Translations under genes and position numbers: made by a program
The notes under the pieces: generated by a model
Seen by the model: only the letters and a program-made list of their open reading frames with translations
The model's database searches: none
What the model was told of the DNA's origin: nothing
NCBI GenBank assembly: GCA_015059715.1
Contig: SUZV01000008.1
Location: forward strand, 50,209 to 114,208
DNA length: 64,000 nt
Direction of reading: 5' to 3'
Source: Rikenellaceae bacterium
Lineage (GTDB): Bacteria; Bacteroidota; Bacteroidia; Bacteroidales; Rikenellaceae
In this document: piece after piece, positions 62,333 through 64,000 of the stretch
Layout: every line of letters starts with the position of its first letter
Numbering within the stretch: the first letter of the stretch is position 1

Positions 62333-62364
62333 TCTTCGATTGAATATCACTATCCAGTCGAAGA
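62333..62364 (-). terminator. Terminator/attenuator upstream of the nuclease gene
   Basis: On the minus strand TCTTCGACTG (62364-62355), loop, CAATCGAAGA (62342-62333), then TTTTTT. It sits only about 28 bases before the nuclease start codon, so it would end or attenuate transcripts entering that gene. Confidence 0.75.
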
Positions 62365-62414
62365 CTCCATAAATACATACTCAATATTTTATGGGAAACA
62401 TGAGCGAGGGGGTA

Positions 62415-62530
62415 AGAAACTGTGTCGGCAAACATAGATGACAATACCCCCACCGACCCATGTTATAACACAGATAGTGAGGACATACATCTTCTCGTCA
62501 TCTATTTAAAGTTTGCCGACTTTAGTTTCT
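62415..62530 (-). ncRNA. Candidate structured RNA or leader between methyltransferase and nuclease
   Basis: Three blocks pair perfectly: AGAAACT (62415-62421) with AGTTTCT (62524-62530); GTCGGCAAAC (62424-62433) with GTTTGCCGAC (62511-62520); ATAGATGAC (62434-62442) with GTCATCTAT (62497-62505). Small internal loops separate them, and a 54-nt apical region remains. Together with the terminator at 62333-62364 this could be a discrete minus-strand RNA of about 200 nt or the nuclease mRNA leader. I found no exact TAnnTTTG box for it. Confidence 0.5.
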
Positions 62531-62596
62531 AAAGGTGTATGTCTAAGTTATTATTTTAATAATATTATATTAATCTTTCTACATTCAGTATACAAA

Positions 62597-63673
62597 TTAA
62601 AAAACTAATTTAAGTTGAGCTATAGTTGACACCCTCTTAAGTTGTGTTGGGTTTCTAAGTTCAGTTATTATATTATGCGCCACTGCCTTAATTACAGGCA
62701 CTGCTACCGAATTTCCCATTTGCTTATAACGATGAACATTAGCTATGCCCGCCGTCCAATCATCAGGGAAACCCTGAAGGCGCTCCCACTCTTTTGGGGT
62801 CATTCTTCTAAGACCATCCCTATTATACTCACCTTTGATGTGTGTAGTAGGAGTTAAATCAGTTTGCCGAGGATCAATAATCAAATTTCTTTCTTTACCC
62901 ATACCTCCACAAACGATTGCACCAGCAACACCATCAAGATTACGGATTTCGTACCCAAAACCATGACCTTTGGCTTGGTGACGGGCCTTGTGAGCCTTCA
63001 TACATTCTATATACACTGTTGATAAATAGTACTTAGCCTCAACAGGATCTTCCTCAATTATATCACGAATAACCTTAAACTCTGACTCCGATACAGGCTG
63101 AGGGAAAACAAAACCTCCTCCATAATCACCTCTAAAACCAACAATATATACCCTTTCACGCATTTGAGCTAACCCATAGTCTTTTGCATTGAGTACTTTA
63201 TGAAAAACCGTATATCCAAGATCATTTTCTAATGTATTAACAATAACTTCAAGTGTTTTACCCCCTCTATGATTGATTAGTCCTTTCACATTTTCCAAAA
63301 GGAAGGCTTTAGGTCGTTTCTCTTTTATTATTCTTGCGACATCAAAAAAAAGAGTTCCTCGTGTATCATCAAAGCCACCTCTCTTACCCGCAATTGAAAA
63401 TGCTTGGCAGGGGAATCCAGCTAACAACACATCAAAGTCTGGAAGTTGAGATTCATCTACTTTAGTAATATCACTTTTTGGATCATGATTATCCATTGGA
63501 AAATTCTTTCTATATGTTCGACATGCCCATTCATCGATTTCGCTTGTAAAAACACATTCTGTACTTAAACCAAAGTCTTTACAAGCCTGCTCAAAACCTA
63601 GTCGAATACCTCCTACGCCAGCAAAAAGGTCTATAAATGTAAATTTATTTGGGGCTATATTCATATCACACAT
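62597..63673 (-). CDS. DNA (cytosine-5)-methyltransferase
   Basis: 358 residues. All core motifs are present in order: SAM-binding DLFAGVGGIRLGFEQA, catalytic Cys89 in GFPCQAFSIAGKRGGF, FLLENVKGL, QMRERVYIVGFR, then a target-recognition region and the closing GNSVAVPVIKAVA. It protects host DNA from the partner nuclease downstream on the same strand. AT-rich codons mark it as acquired. A second ATG three codons in is an alternative start. Recognition sequence not inferable. Confidence 0.96.
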   Translation of the reverse strand: MCDMNIAPNKFTFIDLFAGVGGIRLGFEQACKDFGLSTECVFTSEIDEWACRTYRKNFPMDNHDPKSDITKVDESQLPDFDVLLAGFPCQAFSIAGKRGGFDDTRGTLFFDVARIIKEKRPKAFLLENVKGLINHRGGKTLEVIVNTLENDLGYTVFHKVLNAKDYGLAQMRERVYIVGFRGDYGGGFVFPQPVSESEFKVIRDIIEEDPVEAKYYLSTVYIECMKAHKARHQAKGHGFGYEIRNLDGVAGAIVCGGMGKERNLIIDPRQTDLTPTTHIKGEYNRDGLRRMTPKEWERLQGFPDDWTAGIANVHRYKQMGNSVAVPVIKAVAHNIITELRNPTQLKRVSTIAQLKLVF

Positions 63674-63746
63674 TTGGTTTTTCTACTATCTTTATTGGTT
63701 TCATGCAGGTTTCAGTATTGCTACAATGAAACCCTAAAACTAGCTT

Positions 63747-63777
63747 CAAAGTTAAAGAAAATTTGGCATATTACCAA
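63747..63777 (-). promoter_or_regulatory. Candidate promoter of the methyltransferase gene
   Basis: Minus-strand TAACTTTG (63754 to 63747) with TTG (63777-63775) 20 bases upstream. It lies inside the cassette, between the right-hand terminator and the gene. Confidence 0.7.
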
Positions 63778-63788
63778 GTGTACAAATA

Positions 63789-63824
63789 CAAAAAAAAAGA
63801 AGACAACCTTTCGATTGTCTTCTT
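63789..63824 (-). terminator. Terminator at the right edge of the cassette
   Basis: On the minus strand AGAAGACAATC, loop GAAA, GGTTGTCTTCT, then a long T-run. It has the same GAAA loop and position next to the 106-bp repeat as the left terminator, but a different stem sequence. Confidence 0.8.
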
Positions 63825-63825
63825 C

Positions 63826-63931
63826 GTACCCCCTCAGGGCGTGGCATAAACCCGCACAGAAGGGCGTAGAACAAGGAATCCGCAGACATGGTTTGCTATA
63901 GGTTTCGATTTTTTGTCTAAATCGTGTCTAA
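63826..63931. repeat. Right 106-bp direct repeat
   Basis: Ungapped partner of 61357-61462; same orientation. It sits just after the stop of the partial gene at the window edge, as the left copy sits after the nuclease gene. Confidence 0.8.
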
Positions 63932-63948
63932 CTTCGCAAACCTATTAT

Positions 63949-64000
63949 CTACTTGCACTTTTCAATTAGCTCACTTATCCAAGCTGCAAAGCGTGGACAA
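63949..64000 (-). CDS. C-terminal end of an unidentified protein
   Basis: Reading leftward from the window edge, one frame gives CPRFAAWISELIEKCK and a TAG stop. Only 17 codons are visible, so no family can be named. Its composition (helical, charged) is protein-like, and its place directly before a 106-bp repeat parallels the nuclease gene. Confidence 0.35.
   Translation of the reverse strand, partial: CPRFAAWISELIEKCK

Noticed and set aside
62415..62530. Retron-type RNA suggested by the long paired ends
   Set aside because: No reverse transcriptase gene is nearby and the expected conserved sequence elements are not visible.
63674..63901. Small plus-strand open frame at the right repeat
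   Set aside because: It crosses the methyltransferase promoter, terminator and repeat; no conserved features.

Overview
The window looks like chromosomal DNA of a gut-type Bacteroidota (Bacteroidales), and gene content leans toward an Alistipes/Rikenellaceae-like organism (inference, moderate confidence). The reasons are phylum-typical -7 boxes of the form TAnnTTTG in front of many genes, phylum-restricted families (DUF5606, DUF5689, DUF2851, GSCFA), lipoproteins, a GH84 hexosaminidase, and small two-component and outer-membrane barrel genes. Most of it is compact, housekeeping-rich sequence of moderate GC. The last ~2.7 kb is clearly AT-richer and looks acquired. No tRNA, rRNA, CRISPR array or transposase gene was seen.

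Layout. 1-4.4 kb: end of a LytS-type kinase, its LytTR regulator, and a large TonB-receptor-like barrel protein. 4.4-8.5 kb: a dispersed hairpin repeat, secA and a dCMP deaminase. 8.7-10.5 kb: a winged-helix regulator with a membrane protein, and a DUF5606 protein. 10.7-13.5 kb: serB and two overlapping DUF5689 lipoproteins. 13.6-16.6 kb: rsmA and recQ. 16.7-21.2 kb: lptB followed by an overlapping aroA-aroC-prmC-recX run. 21.2-26.2 kb (minus strand): transglutaminase-like protein, short DUF2851 protein, SufT-like and SufE Fe-S assembly factors, and a phosphatase-fold protein that appears to have lost its active site. 26.4-27.9 kb: GSCFA protein and an internally deleted acyltransferase, bordered by tandem promoter/palindrome repeats. 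28.1-29.3 kb: luxS-mtnN. 29.6-39.4 kb (minus): TPR protein, gyrA, GH84 enzyme, MORN/Sel1 protein, deoD. 39.8-47 kb: L-cysteine desulfidase family enzyme, a repeat-packed intergenic region, aldehyde dehydrogenase, AraC regulator, Ca2+-type P-ATPase. 47.2-56.2 kb (minus): purC, a six-gene hydrogenase-4/complex-I-like membrane complex and rsmE, probably one transcript. 56.2-60.6 kb: two tandem M3 peptidase lipoproteins. 60.7-64 kb: terminators, a third copy of the dispersed hairpin repeat, then a restriction-modification cassette between 106-bp direct repeats.

Most notable signals: (1) the Hyf-like complex lacks the nickel-binding cysteines of its large subunit and most Fe-S ligands of its small subunit, so it is not a hydrogenase (Ehr-like); (2) the restriction-modification pair is framed by ungapped 106-bp direct repeats, each next to a terminator, like a recombination cassette, and carries a strongly structured RNA-like stretch plus terminator between methyltransferase and nuclease genes; (3) a PafA/NPP-fold protein with nearly all metal and catalytic residues replaced; (4) three dispersed copies of a large palindromic repeat with 8-nt periodic arms, plus several families of snap-back intergenic repeats; (5) repeated promoter units in which a -7 box abuts the same 15-bp palindrome.
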